This document shows, piece after piece, positions 50,842-59,550 of a DNA stretch of 64,000 nucleotides. Under the pieces are notes generated by a model. The model made no database searches and was not told the DNA's origin. It saw only the letters and a program-made list of their open reading frames with translations. The number at the start of each line of letters is the position of its first letter. The stretch's first letter is position 1. Position numbers and translations under genes: made by a program. The stretch comes from Candidatus Aminicenantota bacterium (GTDB taxonomy: Bacteria > Acidobacteriota > Aminicenantia > Aminicenantales > Saccharicenantaceae). The DNA lies in NCBI GenBank assembly GCA_014360015.1, contig JACIYJ010000008.1:62001-126000 (forward strand). The letters run 5' to 3'.

Positions 50842-53800
50842 ATGAGGAGAAAACATTTATTAATTTCGGGCATAATTTTGATCGGCATCTCTTTGCTGGT
50901 ATTGAAATTCACCGGCCAGCAGAGTCAGACCTGTGTGGAATATACAAATTCTTTCACCGAGAATTTCGACACCATTCAGTATAAAGACGAGCCCAATTGT
51001 TCTGTAGCTCACTGGCCATCAGGTCCAATTACCTTATGAAATTTAGGTTCCAATTTTGATATTTCAACTCCCCAGGGTATGGGTGGTCAAATTTTTACCT
51101 GTGACGCCGGTGATTTTGATGGAGACGGAAAACCAGATCTTATCGGACTGGAAATAAATCCTAATGGCAATATATACCGATGCAGATTGCTTCTCATCAG
51201 GAATGTTTTTTATGACGGTGACGGAGATGGAGTTGATGATGATGGAATTTTATTTCAAATTGACACCAGTAAGATATTTGAAACCTTCAATCTGATAGTT
51301 CCGGCAGACACCATAGCCTGCGGCATTACAGTCGGTGATTATAATGGGGATGGTTTACTCGACTTTTTCTTTGCTAAAAATAATACCCATGAGTTCCTTT
51401 ACTATGATTTTTTAGCTGTAATGTACATCAACCAGGGCACCAAGACAAACCCTGTTTTTTATCCAAGCACCGATTCCAGAAATTTGAACTTTACTCAGGT
51501 ATTTAAGAATAACAGAATTTATGTTAGCTGGACCAGCAATCATTTTTGTTCAGTTGATATAGATAAGGATGGTGATATTGATATTCTTGCTGGCAGTCAG
51601 GATAAGATTTTCCTGATGAGAAATCCATTAGGAGGAAAGCCTTTTGTTGTCTCAAACTGGGAAGTCAAAGAGCTTAACTACAACCAGAAAACAGGTTACA
51701 ACCGCTCTCCTGACGGCAGCGCTAACCGTGGGACATCCTGTGTGGCTGCCGGAGATTTTGATGGTGATGGGGATATTGACATAGTTTGTGGTTCGGTCAA
51801 TAACTGGAATTTTCTGGTTTATTATCAGAATGATGGAACAGGAAGGTTTGTTCGAAGCACAATCACCATTCCTGATTCCCGCTGCTATGGTCCGACAGGC
51901 CTGGCTGTTGCTTATTTCAAAAATGATGGCAAGCTGGATATTTTTGGAGCCACCGATTCTGCTAATACTGGTGGCAGTAAGCAAGCCAGAATGTGGATTT
52001 TCAGAAACAAAGGGGCAGATCCGGTTAACGGACTGATAAACTGGGGCTTTACCTGCCTGGATTATTGTAACCCAATCCTTCCACCCACTTATGATTGCGA
52101 TATTTGTGTACCAATTAATTATGATAGCGACGAAGATATGGATGTGGTCCTGGCCGACGGAAACCACTCAAGAAATTATTATCTTTTAACCAATGATCTG
52201 GCACCGGTTTATACCTTATACGGCCAGGCTGTGTCGACCAATGTTGTCGCTAATTTAATTGACCCTGAGCACTATGCTATCACCAAAGCTCGGATTATCA
52301 ATCTAAATCAAGGGGTTATGGGTTCTCCCTCAGGTCTCAAAATCACCTATTATCTATCCAATAACGGAGGCGACGATTGGGAATTGTACAAAACCTTTGA
52401 AGGCACTAACATCAAATCTTTTTCAGATTCTAACTGGCATGTATTCAATCATTTCGGAGCCGATCTTAGATGGAAGGTTGTTCTTGAGGCTCCAGAAGAT
52501 CAAATGGCTGACTACTCAGGCGCTTCCTTCGATACGCCATACATAGGAGAACTAACCATTGAATTCACTTATATTGGCCCCAGAGAATATTCGAGATCTT
52601 CAGTGGCTACTTCGGTTATTGACAGAAGTGGCCAGAATCGTAAGTTAATCATTGCCGCCTCGTTTATTTATCCAAGCTGGGAAGGGCACCTAAGAGCTTA
52701 CGATGTAACTGGGATGACTGCTATCCAGAATAGCTATTCTACTCTGCGGACAGTTACCAGTTCTGACCTCAGTTCTCCTTCCGGTAGATATATAGCAGAA
52801 GGGGTAGAGTTGCTCTGGGATGCAGGCGAGCTTTTAAAGAATAGAAGTGCCGATTCCAGAAAAATATACACAGCAATCAAAAACGCCGGTTTGTTAGAAA
52901 GAATTGAATTCAACGTAGCAAACGTCGACCTGCTCAGAGATGAACTCCGTGACTCACAGAATGATCCAGAAGGATTAATTCAATTTGTTCGGGGTGTTAA
53001 TCGTAGCTGGAAACTTGGAGATATCAATCATTCAACTCCCATAGTTGTTGGTCCACCTAAGGAAGATCCCAAACTAATGGGAAATGACTATGATAAATTC
53101 AAAGAAGCATTAAGCAGCAGAAGAAAAGTCATTTACGTTGGAGCCAATGATGGAATGCTTCATTGCTTTGACGTTTCCAGTGGCGAAGAATTATGGGGCT
53201 ACATACCATATAATCTGCTGCCAAAACTTACCGAAATGTGGCCCGTAAAACAGTCAAGCGGGACCAGACGTTATCAGCGACGACCTTTTGTTGACAGCTC
53301 TCCATCTGTAGCTGATGTTTATATTAATTTTAATGGCCAATATCAGTGGCGCACTGTTCTGATCTGCGGACAGGGAGAAGGATTCGGGCAATCGATTCAG
53401 GATAATATAAATAACAAGAATTATTATTATTTTGCCCTCGATATTACCGACCCGGAAAATCCTATACCAATGTGGGAATTTGTGGGGGATATCGTCCACC
53501 ATGGCCAATATGATTTTGCCACCAACGGTCAAACCTGGTCTGTTCCTTACATCGCTAAGGTTAACCTCTCATCTGGACCAACTTGGGTAGCCTTTGTTGG
53601 TTCGGGACCTGCTCATCCTGACGATGCTAATAACCCAATCAATCTTCAATATATCGGAAATACTTTTGCAGCCATTAAAATCGATGATGGCTCATTAGTC
53701 TGGTCACAAAGGATTAGAGATCTTGATTCTTCCGATTCGAATAACTCGCCCCGTCCTTTCAAAAACATTTATGTCTCTTTTCAGGGTTCGCCTAATGGGG

Positions 53801-54534
53801 TCGACTTAGAACGGGACGGCTACGTCGATTATGTTTACATTGGCGACCTGGATGGTCGTATTTGGAGACTGAACACAACCTCAGGCATACCCAGTAGCTG
53901 GCAATTCACTGAGATTTACAGAGATAGATGTCTGTACCCAATCATTACCAAACCAGCGATCTGGTCCAGTACCAGAGCTATTCCGAGAATTTATTTTGGC
54001 ACCGGTGCTAATGAATCCGCGCCCGCTGACCGGACTTATTCTTTTGTAGCTTTACTTGATGATGGCAAGAGCACTTCAGTAGAATGGTTTATGGGCAGCG
54101 AGACCGAAACAGGTTTACCAGTCACCAAAAAAGTAGGTTCTCTGGAGGCGGGAGAAAAAGTCTGGGCTGACCCGGTTATATCTGATTATATCGTCTATTT
54201 CAGTACCCTTAAAGGCAGTATTGAAGCCGCCGATCCTTGTCAAAACTTGGGAGATCCTGGACGGCTTTATGCTCGCTTCATTCAGCCCATACAAGGTCAG
54301 CCAATTGGCGGGAGTGCCTTGAAAAATGCTCAGGGTCAGTCCATCGATTATCTACAGTTAGCTAGTAAAGCAAGAACTGCAGTTACTGTCGGAGATCGGG
54401 AGAGAGCCGGCACTCTCTATAAAAGAGATATCTATGTCCAGGAATACAACTCCACCATCGAAAAGCTGGAACAACCTGTAGGTGGTTTGCTCAGAATCAG
54501 ATCCTGGAGAGAAATCTACCAGATCATCCGCTGA
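50842..54534 (+). CDS. pilY1: PilY1-like pilus tip protein, interrupted by an in-frame TGA at codon 66
   Basis: The frame from 50842 to 54534 is open except for one TGA at 51037-51039. With readthrough the product has 1,230 positions. The first 65 codons give a signal peptide or anchor. Then FG-GAP-like repeats follow (GDFDGDGKPDL, GDYNGDGLLDF, DIDKDGDIDI, GDFDGDGDIDI; to about residue 450) and a C-terminal PilC/PilY1 propeller with KVIYVGANDGMLHCFDVSSG, FVDSSPSVADV and WVAFVGSGP. The ATG at 51079 has no ribosome-binding site and would lack export signals. So this is a nonsense mutation, a base error (TGG is one change away), or real readthrough. Confidence 0.82.
51037..51039 (+). other. In-frame TGA inside pilY1
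   Basis: It is in the same frame as both flanks, and the sequence on either side looks protein-like (ITL before, NLGSNFDIST after). TGA is used as a normal stop elsewhere in the window (for example in the Lon-like gene). No convincing selenocysteine-type stem-loop follows. Confidence 0.85.
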
Positions 54535-54808
54535 TTCAGATAACCTTCTGACTGAAGAGAAAATCGGCGCGGAGCCAAAATTCTCGCTATCGTTCAGAAA
54601 AACACATCATTTCTCTGTATCTACCTGGCCAGGATTTAATTTCCTGAATTTTATCTGGTTAACGAGTGTTGGCTTTTGCTGATTTTTTTTCTATAATAAG
54701 TTAAAATAATTTGCTAATAGAGCAATAGTTAAGATATTCTGAAAATCTGTATAGAAAGAATCAAGCTGATTTGGGTCTTTTTTAATTTATTAAATGAAGG
54801 AGGGAGAA

Positions 54809-55681
54809 ATGGAAGGGAAACTGTTTTCACATTGGTTCATTGATCAGGCCGCACCGGATCAGTTCCATTGCTTCGGAGTAAAACAAGTTCTGGTTGATTA
54901 TCAATCGCAGTTCCAGCGAATTCAAATAATCGAAGTCGAAAGCTTGGGTAAGTGCCTGATTATCGACGGAAAAATTCAGTCGACTGAAAAAGATGAACAT
55001 ATCTATCATGAATCCCTGATCCACCCGCCTATGCTACTTCATCCTAATCCCAAAAAAGTCCTGGTTCTGGGCGTGGGTGAAGGGGCAACTCTAAGAGAAC
55101 TACTTAAGTACGATCATCTTAGCATTACTGCAGTCGATATCGATGCCGAGATGATCGATTTTTCCCGAAAATACCTTGAGGAATGGCACCACGGAGCTTT
55201 AAATGACCCGAGAGTTAAGCTTGTCTTACAAGATGGCTGGGATTTTATCCAGCAGTCGACTGATTTATATGACATAATTGTGATGGATTTACCTGAGCCC
55301 TATCCTGACACTCCAGCTTTCCGTCTTTATACTCCTGAATTTTACCGTCTGGCCTATGACCGAATGACACCAAATGGCATCCTGGTCACCCAGGGCGAAA
55401 CGACAAAAATCGGACAGGAAGAACATCATTTCTGGATAAAAAACAATCTCCGAGCCGTTTTTCCCAATGTTTATTCTTACCAGACTTTTATCCCCTCCTA
55501 TGACAGCAGCTGGGGTTTTCTGCTGGCTGTTAAAAATCATCTTAACCCTTTTTTACTGCCAGAAATCATTGATCAACTAATAAAAGAAAAAGTCAAAGGT
55601 GAACTAAAATTCTATGACGGAGAAACCCATCTGTCGATGTTTTATCTGCCACGGCACCTCAGAAACAGCTCGACACCATAA
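54809..55681 (+). CDS. speE: Spermidine synthase-like polyamine aminopropyltransferase
   Basis: A 290-residue enzyme that transfers the aminopropyl group from decarboxylated SAM to putrescine or a related amine. The N-terminal part has KCLIIDGKIQSTEKDEHIYHE; the SAM-site motifs are VLVLGVGEGATLREL and ITAVDIDAEMI; the catalytic region is IIVMDLPEPYPDTPAFRLYTPEFY. In this last motif PEPY replaces the usual DP-x-GP, so the amine acceptor may differ from putrescine. I use the ATG at 54809, since GGAGG lies just before it; an ATG five codons earlier would contain that site. Confidence 0.87.
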   Translation: MEGKLFSHWFIDQAAPDQFHCFGVKQVLVDYQSQFQRIQIIEVESLGKCLIIDGKIQSTEKDEHIYHESLIHPPMLLHPNPKKVLVLGVGEGATLRELLKYDHLSITAVDIDAEMIDFSRKYLEEWHHGALNDPRVKLVLQDGWDFIQQSTDLYDIIVMDLPEPYPDTPAFRLYTPEFYRLAYDRMTPNGILVTQGETTKIGQEEHHFWIKNNLRAVFPNVYSYQTFIPSYDSSWGFLLAVKNHLNPFLLPEIIDQLIKEKVKGELKFYDGETHLSMFYLPRHLRNSSTP

Positions 55682-55886
55682 ATTTTTGTTGCTATTGAGC
55701 CGAAAAATCATATTCATCAGTAATCTTCTAAGCCGCCCACTGAAGACAGCAGGTTGTTAATTTTGGTGCAGGCCATTTTTGTTCCTCTTGCCTTTTAATT
55801 TTTTTCTGTGGTAATCAAGTCAATATTCTGGTAAAATGCAGTCGTAAAATTTTAAAAAGAATACGGATCAAGGAAAAATTTATAAA

Positions 55887-57665
55887 ATGAAAATAAAATA
55901 CTTAGAGGGGAAAAGACTTTATTTTGCCTTTTTGGCCGGTGGCAAAGCCATTCTCCAGGACCTTGCCTACCTGAATAAAATCAACGTTTTTCCCGTGCCT
56001 GATGGTGATACTGGAACTAACCTGGCTTCCACGATGAAAGCTATCGCCGAAAATGCCAGGCCTTTCCACTCTTTAAAAGAATCTCTGCGTTCTATTGCAG
56101 ATGCAGCGCTCACCGGCGCTCGGGGGAATTCTGGCTTAATTTTCGCTCAGTTCATTTTTGGGCTGAGCAAGGAACTCGGTTCCGAAATCCGGGTTTCAAC
56201 GGCTCGCTTTGGAGAATCAGTCAGAAACGCTGTCCGCTACGCTTATGATTCCATCGCCCACCCCCAGGAAGGAACAATGCTGACTCTAATCAGGGAATGG
56301 GCCGAAGAAGTTTACCAGAACCGGCACCGCTTTGGTGACTTCCACGAACTGCTGTCTCATTCCTTAGGAAAAGCCAGACAGGCCCTTCAGGAAACCCCCA
56401 AGAAACTGGCTGTCCTGCGCCGGGCCGGAGTGGTGGATGCCGGAGCTAAAGGTTTTATGGATTTTATTGAGGGTGTGGTCAATTTTATCCGCCAGGGCAG
56501 TTTAAAAAATGTTTTTAACCGCGAGCTTCTGGACATAGAATTTCAGGAAGCTCCGCACAAGGTCAGAGAAACAATTACTCACCGCTATTGTACTGAAGCT
56601 TTGATTACGGGCGAAAATCTCGACTTAGAAAAAATCAGAGAAGTAGTGGTCTCCGCCGGTGATTCCGCCATCGTTGGTGGTTCTGAAACCAAAGCCAGAT
56701 TTCATGTTCATACCAATCATCCTGACGAGCTGTTTTACGCCTTAAAAGACCTGGGTACCATCACTCAACCAAAAGCTGAAGATATGAAGCTTCAGGCAGA
56801 TATAAGCCATAAGCCGAAAAGCCGCGTGGCCGTGGTGGTTGATTCTTCCTGCGACCTTCCGGCTGAAATTCTGGAAGAAAATCAGGTAGTGGTTATCCCC
56901 TTCCCATTTAATATCGGCTCCCATGTTTTCCTCGATAAGTTGACAATTACTCCAGAAAAACTTTACAGCCTGATGGAAAAAGAAGAAATTATGCCCAAGA
57001 GTTCCCAGCCGTCGCTTAAGACTGTGGAAAACTGGCTTTCTTATCTCAGCAGCTATTTTGATTCCATACTGATTTTGACTATTTCTGGTGGACTTTCTGG
57101 CTATTATAATCTGGCCAGAGCCGCGGCCGAAAAATTCCCGGAGAAAAAAATAAGAGTAGTGGACAGCCGTCATCTTTCAGGAACTTTCGGCCTGATTGTT
57201 AAGCGTCTTTTGGAAGAAAGAGCCAAAGGAAAAGATGTTGACGAGCTCGCCGCAATGGCTGACGAGCTGGCTGCCAAAACCGAGCTTCTGGTTGACATCA
57301 GAACTCTCAAGTATATGGTTAAAGGCGGGAGAGTCAGTCCAGCTAAGGGTCTTCTGGCAAAGATACTTAATATCAAACCCATCATTACCCTGGATAAAGA
57401 CGGCCGAGCTGTGGCTGCTGGCAAGTCTTTCAGCCGGAAGCAGAATTTTAAAAAAATCCTGGGGATGATTACCAAACGACATTCAGAACGGCGGATTCAT
57501 TCTTATGCCGTCGTTCATGTGAAAAATATGGAGAGAGCTGAAGCCTATGCCCGGGAGATAGAAAAAATCTGCGGGAAACCGGTTAGCTTCATTATGGATG
57601 TTTCGCCAGTGGTCGGAGTGCATAACGGAATTGGAGCCATTGGGGTTTGTCTTTCATATGAATAA
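55887..57665 (+). CDS. FakA-FakB fusion: DAK2-domain kinase joined to a DegV fatty-acid-binding domain
   Basis: A 592-residue two-part protein. Residues 1-210 are a DAK2 kinase domain (INVFPVPDGDTGTNLASTM and ALTGARGNSGLIFAQF) and residues 210-305 are the FakA middle part (HRYCTEALITGENL, ARFHVHTNHPDE). From residue 313 a complete DegV domain starts with VAVVVDSSCDLPAEIL and continues with SSQPSLKTVENW, TISGGLSGYYNLAR and VVDSRHLSG. FakA with FakB phosphorylates exogenous fatty acids for phospholipid synthesis. The domains are usually encoded separately; here they are one chain with no stop or frameshift. Confidence 0.88.
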   Translation: MKIKYLEGKRLYFAFLAGGKAILQDLAYLNKINVFPVPDGDTGTNLASTMKAIAENARPFHSLKESLRSIADAALTGARGNSGLIFAQFIFGLSKELGSEIRVSTARFGESVRNAVRYAYDSIAHPQEGTMLTLIREWAEEVYQNRHRFGDFHELLSHSLGKARQALQETPKKLAVLRRAGVVDAGAKGFMDFIEGVVNFIRQGSLKNVFNRELLDIEFQEAPHKVRETITHRYCTEALITGENLDLEKIREVVVSAGDSAIVGGSETKARFHVHTNHPDELFYALKDLGTITQPKAEDMKLQADISHKPKSRVAVVVDSSCDLPAEILEENQVVVIPFPFNIGSHVFLDKLTITPEKLYSLMEKEEIMPKSSQPSLKTVENWLSYLSSYFDSILILTISGGLSGYYNLARAAAEKFPEKKIRVVDSRHLSGTFGLIVKRLLEERAKGKDVDELAAMADELAAKTELLVDIRTLKYMVKGGRVSPAKGLLAKILNIKPIITLDKDGRAVAAGKSFSRKQNFKKILGMITKRHSERRIHSYAVVHVKNMERAEAYAREIEKICGKPVSFIMDVSPVVGVHNGIGAIGVCLSYE

Positions 57666-57726
57666 TCCCCACTCTTCTTAAAAACCAGATAATTAATCTG
57701 AGGAATCACAGCCGGGAAGGAACTTT

Positions 57727-58572
57727 TTATTTCATTATCTCAATTTGTTGCGGGCTTTCCACAATAATCTCAGGTTTGCCGTTGTATTCTCGAATCTGAC
57801 CGTAAACTCGAATTTCCCGGTTCAGATAATATTTTTCTGGCGGCTGGGGGAAACGGCTAAAAGCACTGGCAAAAATAACCACGGTAAAGTATCTTTTCCA
57901 GTTGCGATGAAAATTCAGAAAACAGGCTTTGCCCGTATTGTTAGCAGCTACCACCTTTCCCCGGACCCAGACGGTCTGGCCAATATAATCGGCCGCCTCT
58001 TCCCAGGAAATTTCTTTAACGGCTCTCTCAACCTGGTCCGCACCTGAAATTTTCTGATGAGAGCTTTCAGATTTTATACCTCTATTATCACTGGCTTTAG
58101 AATTTGTGGTTGAGGCCGGCTTTTTGGCTGTTTCAGCTCTTTCCTGGCCAACCTGGCTTATCTCTTGCCCTGATGATGGGGATTCCGCTGACCCTGTTTC
58201 CCCCACTAACTTTATCTGTTCCGGCGAGCTGAGTATTATTTCCGGCCGTCCCTGATAAAGTAATATTCTTCCTCGAACCCTGACTTTTTTATTGAGGTAA
58301 TATTTTTCTGGCTGCGAGGGAAACCGGTTAAAATCAGAAGCAAAGATTACCAGGCTCAAATACTGCTGGTAATCGGGATGAAAATTCAGAAAGCAGGCCC
58401 GACCGGAATTATGAGTCCTGACTATAACTCCCTCGACCGTGACCGTCTGACCGACATATTCCCCGGCTTTTTCCCAGGGAATTACTTTTTCCTGGGAGAA
58501 AATGTAAACCAGCCTTGACCCGGAAAAAGCCAGAACCAAAAGAATAATTAGCCAGAAAGTTTTTCTTCTCAT
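57727..58572 (-). CDS. Exported tandem OB-fold protein
   Basis: A 281-residue protein with an N-terminal hydrophobic signal/anchor (residues 5-26) and two copies of a domain of about 95 residues (about 28-122 and 186-280). Both copies share EYVGQTVTVEGVI or DYIGQTVWVRGKV, an ACFLNFH motif, VIFAS, RFP, PEKYYLN and a final GKPEIIVESPQQI or GRPEIILSSPEQI. This is an OB-fold pattern of the nucleic-acid-binding type. The domains are joined by a Ser/Thr/Glu-rich linker. Its start overlaps the stop of an exported thermonuclease by one base, so the pair may act on extracellular or periplasmic DNA. Confidence 0.72.
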   Translation of the reverse strand: MRRKTFWLIILLVLAFSGSRLVYIFSQEKVIPWEKAGEYVGQTVTVEGVIVRTHNSGRACFLNFHPDYQQYLSLVIFASDFNRFPSQPEKYYLNKKVRVRGRILLYQGRPEIILSSPEQIKLVGETGSAESPSSGQEISQVGQERAETAKKPASTTNSKASDNRGIKSESSHQKISGADQVERAVKEISWEEAADYIGQTVWVRGKVVAANNTGKACFLNFHRNWKRYFTVVIFASAFSRFPQPPEKYYLNREIRVYGQIREYNGKPEIIVESPQQIEIMK

Positions 58573-59324
58573 TATTTAACTTTGAGCCAGCCGTTTTCCA
58601 GAAGGATTTTCTCCAGATCCCTGTCGGAAAATTCGTTGGTCCATTGTCTTAAATTCAGAAGCACTTTCTCCAGCTCTTCAGCCTTAAGCCGCAGCCTGAC
58701 ATAATTTTTATACCTTATGGCCCATAAATTGTTGGCCAGTTCATAAATTTCATAGGGCACGGTTTTCTGGGCCAGCACCCAGCGAAATTCGTCCAGCCCC
58801 TGATTGGCCCAAAGACCGATACCTTTAGCCCGAGCTTGAGCTTCCAGCTGCTTATATTTAAGCAGGTATTTAAAAGGAAATTTGGTGTAGGCAAAACCAT
58901 AACCGTTTTTGATGATTTCTTCATTCAGCGAGCGGCCATCTTCCAGATAGACATAGACTAAGGTCCGTCCATATTTGTCAATCTTTTCCCGGTCATATTC
59001 AATCCGGACTCGAGAGTCAGCCACCAGATTACGAACAAATTCAGAAGCTTCCCTCGCATAAAACTGAACTGGCTTGAGCGGATGACAAAGTTCTGGAGTA
59101 TCCACACCAATGAGTCTCACCTCTCCAATTGACTCAATCTCCAGGGTATCACCATCCACTACTCGCAGTACCCGATAGAATTTTCCGGCCGAATTTTGCC
59201 CGGGAAAGGCGGGAAGCGTTTTTGCTTCTAAAAGAACAAAAAAATTGGGTGAAAGTAGCCAGAAGGAAAGAACGACAATGAATGTAATCTGCTTTTTTAA
59301 AAGAAAATGAGCCTTAAGAAACAT
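58572..59324 (-). CDS. Exported thermonuclease (staphylococcal nuclease family)
   Basis: A 250-residue protein starting at ATG 59324; a longer frame would run into the tRNA-Arg gene, so it is rejected. A signal peptide ([18 protein letters not shown]) precedes the SNase domain (about residues 45-180). All active-site elements are seen: [19 protein letters not shown] (Arg and Asp), REASEFV (Glu) and [12 protein letters not shown] (Arg). The C-terminal 70 residues (to GWLKVK) are unassigned. It would cut DNA or RNA outside the cytoplasm. It is coupled to the tandem OB-fold gene (TAATG). Confidence 0.9.
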   Translation of the reverse strand: MFLKAHFLLKKQITFIVVLSFWLLSPNFFVLLEAKTLPAFPGQNSAGKFYRVLRVVDGDTLEIESIGEVRLIGVDTPELCHPLKPVQFYAREASEFVRNLVADSRVRIEYDREKIDKYGRTLVYVYLEDGRSLNEEIIKNGYGFAYTKFPFKYLLKYKQLEAQARAKGIGLWANQGLDEFRWVLAQKTVPYEIYELANNLWAIRYKNYVRLRLKAEELEKVLLNLRQWTNEFSDRDLEKILLENGWLKVK

Positions 59325-59334
59325 TTTTAAAGAG

Positions 59335-59408
59335 TACGCCTGGCGCGATTCGAACGCGCGACCTACGGATCCGGAGTCCGTCGCTCTATCCAACTGAGCT
59401 ACAGGCGC
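59335..59408 (-). tRNA. tRNA-Arg (anticodon CCG)
   Basis: The minus strand gives a 74-base cloverleaf: acceptor GCGCCTG/CAGGCGT with a G-U pair at position 1-72, D-arm GCTC/GAGC, anticodon arm ACGGA-CTCCGGA-TCCGT, T-arm GCGCG-TTCGAAT-CGCGC and discriminator A. The 3' CCA is not encoded. Confidence 0.94.
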
Positions 59409-59550
59409 ACTATTTTATTTATAGCTGATTTCAGGACTGATGGCAAGAAGTCCTCAAACCCAAACTATCTTGAACTTTTCCCATTGACTAATTCTTATTA
59501 CTCTGCAGCCAGTTCAAAAGCAGAATGATTACCCAGAAAGATATTAACTG

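Noticed and set aside
51037..51090. Selenocysteine insertion at the pilY1 TGA
   Set aside because: The following bases form only a weak 4-bp stem (TTGA/TCAA) without the usual bulge and loop; Sec in this protein family is not known.
51079..54534. PilY1 body as an independent gene starting at 51079
   Set aside because: There is no ribosome-binding site or export signal at that ATG, and the upstream signal-bearing frame is in the same phase.
59325..59393. N-terminal extension of the thermonuclease
   Set aside because: These codons are the translated tRNA-Arg gene; the signal peptide begins at the ATG at 59324.
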